From: an uncultured Lachnospiraceae bacterium
GTDB taxonomy: Bacteria > Bacillota > Clostridia > Lachnospirales > Lachnospiraceae
Direction of reading: 5' to 3'
DNA: 64,000 nucleotides
Assembly (NCBI GenBank): GCA_900317755.1
Contig: ONHZ01000067.1
Span: forward strand, 1-64,000
This document shows positions 44,601 through 53,300 of this stretch, one piece after another; position 1 is the stretch's first letter; each line of letters begins with the position of its first letter. Both the position numbers and the translations under genes were made by a program. The notes under the pieces were generated by a model that saw only the letters and a program-made list of their open reading frames with translations, had not been told where the DNA came from and searched no databases.

Positions 44601-45558
44601 AATTCTTATAAAAGCCATCCCGAAGTTCCGTAAGCACTTTCTTATCTGCAGTTCTTCTTTCCTGTATTGCCTTTCTCTCAGCTTCATCAAATTCAGGATT
44701 TTTTTTGCTGGAAGATAATCTGCCAAAACCTGCCAAAGCGGTAAGCAGTGCATCCCGCTTCCCATTATATGTATCTTCATTTAGAACCGCCTTGATCAGC
44801 GGAAGCTCCTGCGAAAAAGTCTTCACATATGAATCCACCGGGTCAAGTTCTGAGAGGGCCAGTTCATAATTTTGCACGATCCCTTCTACTGAATAATCAG
44901 TAGATTTCATAACAAAAGCAGCAAAATCAGAGTTCAGAAAATCCTCATCCGTCTCTATTTCATAGGGCTTAAATAAACTGTCAAAAAATTCCATTGGCCA
45001 GGGCGCTGCAGCAGCAGAATCTGCAATTGAATATACCGCATCCCTCAGTCCTGAAAAAAGGTCGCTTTTGGAAAATAATGCAGTCAGATTCAGAAAGGCT
45101 TCATCACCCTCTTCATATTTTGCCTCAAGCAGTTCCTCCATTACATTGTCACGGATAATCGAAAGCTCGTCGTCTGTCACGATTTTCTTCTTCGGGTCTG
45201 CGCCAATGTCTTCAAAATAATTCTTATAAATGCTAATGCAGAAGGAATCGATAGTCGTGATTTCAGCCTTATGAATAAGCGTGAGCTGCCTTCTCAGGTT
45301 TTCGTCGCCTGGATTTTTCTCAGCAAGAGCCGTGAGATTTTTCGTAATCTTCGCCTTCATTTCCCTGGCTGCAGCACGCGTAAAAGTAAGGACGAGAATT
45401 CTGTCAACATCGACTGGTTTTTCCGGGTCGGTAATCTTCTGTATCACGCGTTCAGAAAGCACAGTGGTCTTGCCGCTTCCTGCTGCCGCTGAAACCAGGA
45501 TATTTTTGCCCTTTGTCTCTATTACTTTTTTCTGATCAGATGTCCAATTCATTGCCAT
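41668..45558 (-). CDS. addA: ATP-dependent helicase/nuclease subunit A
   Basis: AddA is the helicase-nuclease half of the AddAB complex that resects double-strand breaks up to Chi sites. In 1296 residues it has Walker A SAAAGSGKTT (23-32), Walker B MVDEYQDSND, GDVKQSIYGFRNANP, MTIHKSKGLEFPIVI and LLYVALTRAKEKLFI. The C-terminal RecB-type nuclease has GTAVHRYMECFDF and LLDYKTDKT. Near the nuclease there is a low-complexity insertion built from GEN/AGEN repeats (about residues 1190-1225), and another acidic, Ser/Asp-rich stretch occurs in the second helicase half. It follows addB by 185 bases. The ribosome-binding site is weak (gaag). Confidence 0.95.
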   Translation of the reverse strand: MAMNWTSDQKKVIETKGKNILVSAAAGSGKTTVLSERVIQKITDPEKPVDVDRILVLTFTRAAAREMKAKITKNLTALAEKNPGDENLRRQLTLIHKAEITTIDSFCISIYKNYFEDIGADPKKKIVTDDELSIIRDNVMEELLEAKYEEGDEAFLNLTALFSKSDLFSGLRDAVYSIADSAAAAPWPMEFFDSLFKPYEIETDEDFLNSDFAAFVMKSTDYSVEGIVQNYELALSELDPVDSYVKTFSQELPLIKAVLNEDTYNGKRDALLTALAGFGRLSSSKKNPEFDEAERKAIQERRTADKKVLTELRDGFYKNSIQEILEILSYARPHAKALISLTKEFYIHFQKAKETERVMDFSDAEHMALSILVDEKTKERRPAAFELSQYFEEIMVDEYQDSNDLQEEILKSVTTEDEENGNYFCVGDVKQSIYGFRNANPKLFLQKYQTYDKEEGRDRLILLKQNFRSCKEVTDTVNHIFTELMKSDVGGLDYGEDESLNFAADFDEPEATMKPEIHVLDVQAADSSDDGTRNASVPAATARAYEAELVVSLIEKSMASLYIKDPETGEKRHPGYGDFAILSRTLLSEMGALNSALEKHHIPHILAQEKEFFETVEIRPVVSLLKLIGNRRDDISVAGVLTSPFYNVSDETLLKIRHEFTKIPYYTAVRLYAEKHPENEQLSRFFSDLRRYRKDAREKSIRDLIMEIYDTGYLDIMTAFPDGEDRRANLLSFLDIAAEYEKDNFKGLYRFNKYIELRKKYGIATNPEAFTTKNEVAVMTIHKSKGLEFPIVILFGAGKNFRKDTGDHGILIDRENGLFVDAFDSERRIREKTFFRNVDEKLLHIEKIAEEQRLLYVALTRAKEKLFITGYVKDSEKFLENYQNALPISNADRQKANNYFDFIMPVACSLEYADDFEIIEHSMHEFDDADSASYLSEASENAVSKNSPAYIETSAADNAPSDYDRFLQDFADYQKNGDKTFERKLTKRLSFSYPFADEVSYKTKYSVTEIRDAYTKSEFEETENIYRNISDDDQAFTGAASDASGKDIQINAQKSSAQNDKNYSTELPNFRPTVPEFLQENHALTGNKRGTAVHRYMECFDFARDDFREIYESELQRMTKNGMLSEEAAASISRDEIERFLQNSLAERMHLAAKEKHLFREKAFMAMENISELLKRSSTDTNIINGGASTENAGRENVFGENTAGENAAGENTKKHNCTHNNEVMVQGIIDAFFIEGDHIVLLDYKTDKTRSAQKLKDEYFKQLDIYRDVLSRALHLPVTEMMLYSFTIGSEISLL

Positions 45559-45743
45559 ATTTTTCTTCTATCAAAATATATTAATCTAGTAAATTTCTAT
45601 TTTTCTGTCCGTTTAAGAAAATTCTGTTTCTTTTCCAGCTACTATTGATAATACTTCAAGCCAACCGGCAGAAAGTTCACAGAATGATTCCCTTATCTAT
45701 GCGAAATTAACACAGAATCATTTTCGTATCTAAGTAAAATTAA

Positions 45744-48700
45744 CTATGTAATCGAGCGATAATGATTTCCCCTGAGCCCTGGATCAAACAGGCACACATC
45801 GTGATATGGGCAGTACTGGCAGCCAGTATCGTCAGTCTTTGTATTATCGCTTGATTTTCGGATGTATGGCTTCTTTTCAAAGCGTCCGGACAAAATATCG
45901 CTCGCTGCCGTGACTTCTTCATCCCGGACAGTTTCCATGATAGAATTCATATCCTCAGGACTCTTTATGCTATTCTTCTGGGATTTGCTTATTTCACCTT
46001 TGGCCGTAATCGAAAATCCAGTCACCGGAGAACTCTTAAACGTATTTGTCTCAGAAAACATCTCACTATCAATCGTTCTGGCATTTTCAATGTCATCTGT
46101 CGTCATGCCGTTCAGTTTATATGAAGTAAGCACTGCATCTTCATAAGGCTCCTGCCCAGCCAGTATGCCGCCTGCCCCAAGATCTCCTGCCTTTAGAATC
46201 GGATTCTCGACATGTGAAAAATAAACACCGCCCGGAATGACCATCCTAGGAAAAACACCGTTTCTTTCCGCCCTTCGTTTCTCCTTCGCCTTCTCCGCAT
46301 GAAGTGCTTCATCGAGATAGGTGAAAAGCTGAAGTTCAAGGCCGCCCTGAACATTTTCAAGAGATAATTTCTTGTCGCCAGTCTTGTAATCAACTACTCT
46401 TACAAAAATCTGGTCGCCCACACGTGAAATTCCGGTGTCGATTCGGTCGATCTTACCATTCAGGACGAGGCGGCCTAACGATTTTCCAGCTGTATCTGAT
46501 TGATTAGAAATCTGTTGTTCTGAAGCATCCGGATTAACAGAAATCTGATTTTCTGACGCCATGCTGTTTTGCTGGATATTTGCCGGAATCAGAATATTAT
46601 TCTTGAATTTGTATTCAAATTCCCTCGGCCGGTAAAGCCCTCTCGAAAGCTGCAGAGTAAGTTCCTTTACTGTGCGGAAAATCGTCTTTTTGACATTTTC
46701 GATAATATGTGACTCTGAAGCGCTGGAAAATAAGAACCTTCCGGAAAGTTCCTTCATCTCTGCATCAATGCAGCGTTCAAGGATTCTCTGCATTTCATCA
46801 TCCGGCACAGTCGTAAAATCCCTGCCCGAAGCTTTTACAATATTTGAATAATTCTGGAGTACATGGTGGTAAATATTACCAATATCAAGGCTCCGGAAGC
46901 CATATTCTTCCTTTTCTTTGAGTCCGAGCTCGTATCTTAAGAAATACTGGTAGGGGCAGGTATAATACGACTCTATGGTCGAAATTGAGCCCTGGACGAC
47001 AGGCGTTCCTGTCGCCTCATCAATATGAACCTCATCGAGAAGCGACTTTTCTATTGGCCTGAATGTGCCATCATAGAAGGCAGCGGACAATATTGCGTTT
47101 ATTATGTTTATTGTGTCTATGCTGCCAAATGAATCTTTCGCATTCTTTGAATCTATGAATTTATTTGAACTATTATTTGAATGATCAGAATCAGCATATT
47201 CCTTCAATGCATTCATCAGTGCAAAAATCATGTTTTGTTTTGAAGCGTCAGCCTGCATGCACTCTGCAGAATCATTATTTGCTTCATCGCTACATTGTTT
47301 ATCCATGATATGCCGTGCTGGGGCTGATGCATCGCTATATTTTGCATTTATATTATCCTGTGCCGTATCAGAAGCATATTCCCGCATACAAGATGCAAGG
47401 TATGGCACAAGCGTCGCTGCAGAATAAATTCGTGTCTGTGCATTTTTTTGCACATTATGAACTTTCATATCTGGAAAGAGCTTTAAGATGTCAAGAATCA
47501 GATACGAAGGCAGCACAGAATTGCCTGCTTTATCCTTTTTAGGGTAGCAGACATACAGTGCTCCTGAACTTCTGGTCAGAGCCAGATAAAGATAGAATTT
47601 CTTGATGAAAGCCTTTTCCCTTGCAGTCGGCGCAAGATGGAAATCAAGTGATGAAAGCTTTTCCCTCTCTGAATCTGAAAGCAGTCCGCCATTTCCAAAA
47701 GAGCCGGGAATATTCCCGTCATGACAGCCTACAAGAAACAGAATCTTGATTTCCGAAAGCCTCGACCTTTCAATATCACCAATCACGACGCAGTCATTTG
47801 AGTATGGAAGAACGCCGACATTTATCGAGGAAAGAAGCATCATGAGGTCATCTGAAAATTCATCAACAGTACATGCAGAGTCACCTAAAAGACGCACCAT
47901 CCTGTCAAGAACTTCAATGACCCTGCCAAAAATCTCAGCGTACTCCTTCGCATGGATCTCATCATTCTCGTCCGAAAACGACTGCTGCATCAGAAGAAGC
48001 TTCTGCTCGACATCGTAGGATGACAACAGTTCATACAGAGCGGTGGCATCTTTTCGATAAGTCGTATTTTTCTTTGAAAGTGCTTCCTGAAAATGACCAA
48101 GTCCATTTCGTAATACTTCTGAAGAATTGCCTGAATAACTCCCCTGCCCAGATGCTTCTGTATCTATGCCATATCCGTAAAAGAGCCTGCATCGTATCTC
48201 ATTTATCTTCGCAAGCTCTTCTTCTGAAAATCCCTCCGGAAGCAGCGTGAAGTCTTCCGAATACGCCTTCTTCCCCTTATATCCGGAAGAAAAAAGATAG
48301 TCATCGAAAAGATCAATCTCATCATCAGAAAAATCCGCAAGACCTGTGCGCATGAAATTCACTACGTCTTCAGATTTGTATCCGTAGCGCACGATTCGAA
48401 GCGCACTCTCTATGAATTCAAGCAGTGGATTAAAGAAAATGCTGACATTTGCGTCCATGAAATATGGAATGCCGTAGCTTTCAAAAATATGCGGTGCATC
48501 ATCTTCATAATCCGCTGTCCCTGCAGCAAGAACAGCAAAATCCCGGTAGTGATATTTCCCAGTCCTGACAAGGCGTGAAATCTCAGAGCAGACGAATTCT
48601 ATTTCATCACGGGGATCACCTAAGAGGGATATTGATAAGTCGTCTTTGCTATATTGATGCTGTTTTAAAGCTGTGTTATGTAAATCATCATTTTGTGAGT

Positions 48701-49874
48701 CCAATAAAGTTGCTGGATGTGAAGCATCATTTTGTGAGTCCAATAAAGTTGCTGGATGTGAAGCATCATTTTGCGATTGACTCGTGTGTATCGTAGCTTC
48801 TTTCAAGGAAAATTTACCAGAACCAGAATAAATTTCTGAATTCCCGCTGAAAATGTTCTCCTCCAGAAACAAAAGCCTGCTGCCTTCCTTATACCGCCTT
48901 CCAGCAGGTGACGGCATCACGATATCAGGTAGAATATTAGTCCCAGTGAATTCGCAGAGTCTGGTAATTTCCAAAATACTCTGCTCAGACATATAAAATA
49001 AGTCTGTTTCATGTATATTGGATGTAGATTTATTCACATCAGATATCCTATCATTATCAGATGCAGAATTACTAGCATAAGATATTCCAGTATTATCAGA
49101 TGCAGAATTATTTTCAGATATGGGTTCAGCATTGATCAGGAAATTTCTAGCAGATTCAGTATTTACCGTTTCAGCGTGATTTATCGTGAAAGAGAACACA
49201 AGCTTCCCGCTTAGCTTCATCATCCGTTCCAGCACATCATACTGCACCGGAGTAAAACCCGTGTATCCATCAAAATAAAATACGGAATTTTTGACAAGAA
49301 GAGACGAATCGATGACCTGGCAGAGTAATGCCGGTATCTCCTCCGCAGTGAAAAATCTTCCGCTGATTTCCTCCTGGAATGCACCGAAAAGCCTGATGAT
49401 GTCCTCACCCTTTTTCTTAAAAAACGGATCTACCTCGTCGCTGTCAAATACCTTTCGAAGATCCTCGCTCTTCACGCCATACTGGTAAAATTCTGAAAAC
49501 AGGGACTTCAGCTCCTCCACTCCGCCCTGGTTCATCAGCGCATTTTTAAGCGTAAAAAGTGTGTCATTATTCTCCTTCAGAATCTTTGAAATAAGAAGGG
49601 ATTTACCGGTATCTTCGAGCACATCAAGCGTACCTGTGCCAAGCTCATTAAATACACGTCTTGCAAAGCGTGTGAAAGAAAGCGCTTCGACATTGAAAAG
49701 CGCCTTGGTATCTGAAAGCGCAAGAAGCTTCAGCTGTGCCGTAAGCGTGTACTGCTCCGGTACGAAAAGATAGAAATTCTTCTCAGGATTTGCTGCCGCC
49801 TCTTCAAGTATTTTTTTGTATATATATTCTGATTTGCCGCTCCCTGCCCGGCCAAGAACAAACTGTACGCTCAC
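45744..49874 (-). CDS. addB: ATP-dependent nuclease subunit B
   Basis: Partner of AddA. The 1376-residue protein has a Walker A GRAGSGKS (residues 8-15), the FVPEQYTLTAQ segment, and a C-terminal nuclease (VVDYKTGDKKLS). An iron-sulfur staple is indicated by TCPYQYFLRYELGL and, at the end, CQYCPYHDVC. Typical AddB is about 1150 residues; the surplus comes from disordered insertions. One around residues 245-285 is rich in Ser/Asn/Asp. Another at about 365-400 contains a perfect 39-base tandem duplication (48686-48763). It is preceded by a 54-aa gene, with 62 bases between. Confidence 0.95.
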   Translation of the reverse strand: MSVQFVLGRAGSGKSEYIYKKILEEAAANPEKNFYLFVPEQYTLTAQLKLLALSDTKALFNVEALSFTRFARRVFNELGTGTLDVLEDTGKSLLISKILKENNDTLFTLKNALMNQGGVEELKSLFSEFYQYGVKSEDLRKVFDSDEVDPFFKKKGEDIIRLFGAFQEEISGRFFTAEEIPALLCQVIDSSLLVKNSVFYFDGYTGFTPVQYDVLERMMKLSGKLVFSFTINHAETVNTESARNFLINAEPISENNSASDNTGISYASNSASDNDRISDVNKSTSNIHETDLFYMSEQSILEITRLCEFTGTNILPDIVMPSPAGRRYKEGSRLLFLEENIFSGNSEIYSGSGKFSLKEATIHTSQSQNDASHPATLLDSQNDASHPATLLDSQNDDLHNTALKQHQYSKDDLSISLLGDPRDEIEFVCSEISRLVRTGKYHYRDFAVLAAGTADYEDDAPHIFESYGIPYFMDANVSIFFNPLLEFIESALRIVRYGYKSEDVVNFMRTGLADFSDDEIDLFDDYLFSSGYKGKKAYSEDFTLLPEGFSEEELAKINEIRCRLFYGYGIDTEASGQGSYSGNSSEVLRNGLGHFQEALSKKNTTYRKDATALYELLSSYDVEQKLLLMQQSFSDENDEIHAKEYAEIFGRVIEVLDRMVRLLGDSACTVDEFSDDLMMLLSSINVGVLPYSNDCVVIGDIERSRLSEIKILFLVGCHDGNIPGSFGNGGLLSDSEREKLSSLDFHLAPTAREKAFIKKFYLYLALTRSSGALYVCYPKKDKAGNSVLPSYLILDILKLFPDMKVHNVQKNAQTRIYSAATLVPYLASCMREYASDTAQDNINAKYSDASAPARHIMDKQCSDEANNDSAECMQADASKQNMIFALMNALKEYADSDHSNNSSNKFIDSKNAKDSFGSIDTINIINAILSAAFYDGTFRPIEKSLLDEVHIDEATGTPVVQGSISTIESYYTCPYQYFLRYELGLKEKEEYGFRSLDIGNIYHHVLQNYSNIVKASGRDFTTVPDDEMQRILERCIDAEMKELSGRFLFSSASESHIIENVKKTIFRTVKELTLQLSRGLYRPREFEYKFKNNILIPANIQQNSMASENQISVNPDASEQQISNQSDTAGKSLGRLVLNGKIDRIDTGISRVGDQIFVRVVDYKTGDKKLSLENVQGGLELQLFTYLDEALHAEKAKEKRRAERNGVFPRMVIPGGVYFSHVENPILKAGDLGAGGILAGQEPYEDAVLTSYKLNGMTTDDIENARTIDSEMFSETNTFKSSPVTGFSITAKGEISKSQKNSIKSPEDMNSIMETVRDEEVTAASDILSGRFEKKPYIRKSSDNTKTDDTGCQYCPYHDVCLFDPGLRGNHYRSIT
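48686..48774. repeat. 39-bp tandem repeat inside addB
   Basis: Two identical 39-base units (48686-48724 and 48725-48763) are followed by the first bases of a third (48764-48774). They encode a 13-residue unit (SQNDASHPATLLD) in frame, so copy-number change would not break the protein. The repeat lies in a disordered insertion of AddB and is likely to vary between strains. Confidence 0.9.
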
Positions 49875-49936
49875 ATCCCCCTCCGTCTACCCTCTCAAAC
49901 TATATTTCAGCAGTTATAATATAGAATGCTTGAGCC

Positions 49937-50101
49937 TTAGACCTTCTTAAGTTCTTCTATTGCCTCCTTCATCATCTGCCTGCTTACTGATGGAGAAAGT
50001 TCACCATTATTTTTACTGGATGCCTCAGCGATTTTTGCGAACGGATTCTTCCTGGCTTTTGAAAAATCAATATTGTTATTTATTTTTACTGCAGAATTCA
50101 T
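49937..50101 (-). CDS. 54-aa antitoxin-like small protein
   Basis: Starts at ATG 50101, chosen because AAAGGAG lies 6 bases upstream; an alternative ATG at 50149 would give 70 residues but has poor spacing. The N-terminal NIDFSKARKNPFAKI resembles the DFSKAKKNPYAK opening of many small antitoxins (BrnA/HicB-like neighbours). It is followed by a polar stretch and a C-terminal helix (RQMMKEAIEELKKV). There is no toxin partner on either side; the next gene is addB. Its promoter region contains a 21-base inverted repeat, as expected for an autoregulated antitoxin. The resemblance is by eye only. Confidence 0.55.
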   Translation of the reverse strand: MNSAVKINNNIDFSKARKNPFAKIAEASSKNNGELSPSVSRQMMKEAIEELKKV

Positions 50102-50172
50102 AATTTTCTCCTTTCCGCCTCGTATATAGTTTTTGTTTCTTTCATTCATTATCCTTCCCTGCTCCTTCCATG

Positions 50173-50208
50173 ATTATAGCATCAAAAAGAGATAATTGAA
50201 ATATCTCT
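50173..50208 (-). promoter_or_regulatory. Extended -10 promoter with inverted repeat upstream of the 54-aa gene and addB
   Basis: On the minus strand there is TGCTATAAT (revcomp at 50173-50181). Upstream, across the -35 position, lies a perfect inverted repeat, agagata (50188-50194) and tatctct (50202-50208) with 7 bases between. A repressor on this site would block the promoter. Confidence 0.55.
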
Positions 50209-50244
50209 AGAAAAATCGCCAATAATAGAATAAAAGCGCACAAA

Positions 50245-50274
50245 AAAGCTCATGGGAAATTTCCCATGAGCTTT
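50245..50274 (-). terminator. Terminator of the giant surface-protein operon
   Basis: A 15-bp perfect inverted repeat (50245-50259 with 50260-50274), followed on the minus strand by six T. It lies about 90 bases after the stop of the giant gene. Confidence 0.9.
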
Positions 50275-50366
50275 AATTTTTAGTTATGCCCTAGAACAAA
50301 CCCTGAATCTTACAATAGGCTGAAGCAGTCGGTACTCGAAAGTCTGGCCGCCTCTTGAAATATGCA

Positions 50367-53300
50367 TCAGTACAGGTCGAAGTATTCCAGTTTCTGCAGC
50401 TTGACATAGTGCCTTACTTCCTTGAATAGTCCATAGTCGACTTTATTTTTAGCTGAATTTGTCTTGTAATTCCTATAGCAGAGATGTATGCAGTACTTCT
50501 TGCCAACATCGCCCTGGAAGCAGTACCGTCCGCCTTTCTGGACCTTGTATCTGAAGCCATATTCTCCGGAGACGAGCTCGTTTTTGCTTGTCCCGTCGAT
50601 TGTAGCATCGTTTTCGACATCTACCGCATTTGTCAGTGTATTTTCGCTATACAGGCTTAATACATGCTCAGCAGAAGGATCTTTTGTAATAGTACCATTT
50701 ATAGCAAGCCTTTCAGTTCCATCCGGATCGACCTCGTATACTTTCAGGTAATAATCTCTTTTAATATTTGCGAGTGTAGGATCCATGACCTGGAAGGTGA
50801 TGATTCCTGTATTACCTGTAGATTCATCGAAATAAACCGTGGTAGTATCGCCAGATGTTCTGATATCAGAATTCGTGACTTTGATATATGGAGTGCCTTC
50901 AGCAGGCCTGTAAGATGCTATCATTGTATTTATGAAAAGCCTGATCTCCGATGCCTGACTTACGCTTGAATGACCTACACCGGTATATGTAATATTTCCC
51001 TTTGTATAAATATAATAATTATTAGCAGAATCACCTTTCTGGAAATTGTACAAATTATTGTTATCCGTATTTGCAAGATTATACCAGACTATCGTGTCAT
51101 CAGTAATATTTGACATCTTGCCATCTACCCGAGGAGCAGGATCATTCGTATGGTCAAGATCAAGCCTGTACTGCTGCATATGGGTAGTTGTAACACTTAC
51201 CAGGCCATTGGACTCATCCTTACACATATCAAATGGATATGAAGATACCTTGCCCTTATTTACATTTTGAATATTTTCTGTTGTAGGAACCCAGCCCCAG
51301 TTCTTTATGGCAAGATCTGTACTGCCGTTCTTACCACAAAGACCAAACGAGTTTACATCCTCTATCAGATTCTGATTGACCTTATCAGTCACATAGTGCT
51401 CCAGATTATAGAGATCATTATTCGTGACGAGGCTGGCAAAATATTTGGCATACTCGCCTTCGGTCTGACCAGGCCAGGAACCATCTGCATATCTTGAACT
51501 GTCATCTGACTGCCAGCCAGCCGGATATTTCTTGTCAAAACGAAGGTCCCAACCATTATTTGCATCTCGTGTCATAATGGCTCTGTCATTGTCAGGAGAA
51601 TCATTATATTTACCTGAATATGGATCAGGCTTTCCATATAATTGGTTTCCTGTTGCAAGCGTGTCATCAACTACTTTATCCAGATATTCAGAGCTCTTTG
51701 TGAAATCATACTGGTCAGCAAAGCGGACATCGTTGGCAATTGCCGCATCATAAAGTTCAGTCCCGCTATGAGCATCTGATTTATTTAATGCTAATGCAAA
51801 TGTGGCTTCAAGAGGCATCATGACAGACTTCTCTCTGTCCTTTTTGCTTGATGCATACATGGTATTGTAAGAATAATTCGTAGTGCCAGGAGTATAGTAT
51901 TTTTCCACCTGTCCCTGCAGCTTCCGGAAATAATAAATCTGCAGCATCATCTGCCTGTTCCATGCACTAAACCTGTTGTCAGCCGAGCTTATGGAATGGA
52001 TATTAAAGAAAGAAGACACCATATCATGCGACATGATAATCGATCCGCCCTGGGCAGAATATTTGTCAAGCCCTTTTATAAAAACAGGATCGTTTGATAC
52101 CATTGCAGAATCTCGTCCTGCAAGGAATACCATGTCGTAGTTTTCCAGGAATAGTGAAAAGTCAGTAAGGTCATGCAAGGTAAATGTAAAATCTCCATCC
52201 TTACTTTGAACAAGCGGCCATGTTTCAGCCACGCAGCCATTTGTGCCGTTGTTATTGGATGAAGTCAGGGTAACATCACCTGTAGTGAAACTGCCTGAAT
52301 GCCATTGGCCTTTGTCATAATCTTTGTCATAATCTTTGTCATAATCATAGAATCCATTTGAAGCATTATTCTGCAGGAAATCAATTTCTACATAAAAGTC
52401 AGGAACATTTGCCATTTGCTCTTTAAATGCCGGCATTTCATAAAAGGCCATTGTATTATTTGGCGCATTATGTCTCATATCTGCTACAGGGTTTATCTGT
52501 AAGATGTGGATTATCTTTTTTCCTGCCTGGCTGAATCGGGTTAGTCCGGTTTTTTCTGATCTAAGGGAAGCATTTCTGTCATCTGCGCTCATCCCTTCTG
52601 AAATATCGTCAATATGCCCTTCAGATATTTCGAATTTATAACCGATAGCTCCAAAATAATTGTCGGATAATGCAGCCTCGACAGAATACTTTCTTCCAGC
52701 ATATATGGCATCATAAGGATAATGCTGGGTCGATGAAATCTCTATCTTGTTGCTGCTATCGGTGATGTCATAAATACTTACGGCAGTAAGTTTTTCACTT
52801 GTTCCAGCGTTTATTGGTTTCGGCTGGGTTTCCCGGGGATCATATATTCCATTTTCATTTTTATCGTTGTAAGCGAATGAAAGAGTCTTCCTCTGCTCGG
52901 AAAGGCTGCCGTCATATACTGAATTGTTGTTTACATCAGTGTAGACATTGATATGATATGTCTTTAATGTTCCATCATTGTTGTATTTTTTACCATCGAC
53001 AGAAACAGTAAATACCAGACCGTCATCACCATTTACCTTTTGTGAATTCGAAGTGGCATTCATTGGATTATCAGTATATGAATACTCTACAGGCCATTTT
53101 GCATCTGCAATACCATCCGTTGAAAAATCGCACTGTGTAAGCAGTGTATTTTTCCTCACATTGAAAAGTGACCTGTTATCCTTTATTGAAGATGGCATGC
53201 TGATATTCTTCTGACCGCGAAAATATGTTTTTGCTACATAATACATTTCGGACCTTGAATCAACAAGATTTCCATCTACCGCGCCATTTGAATATGCAGC

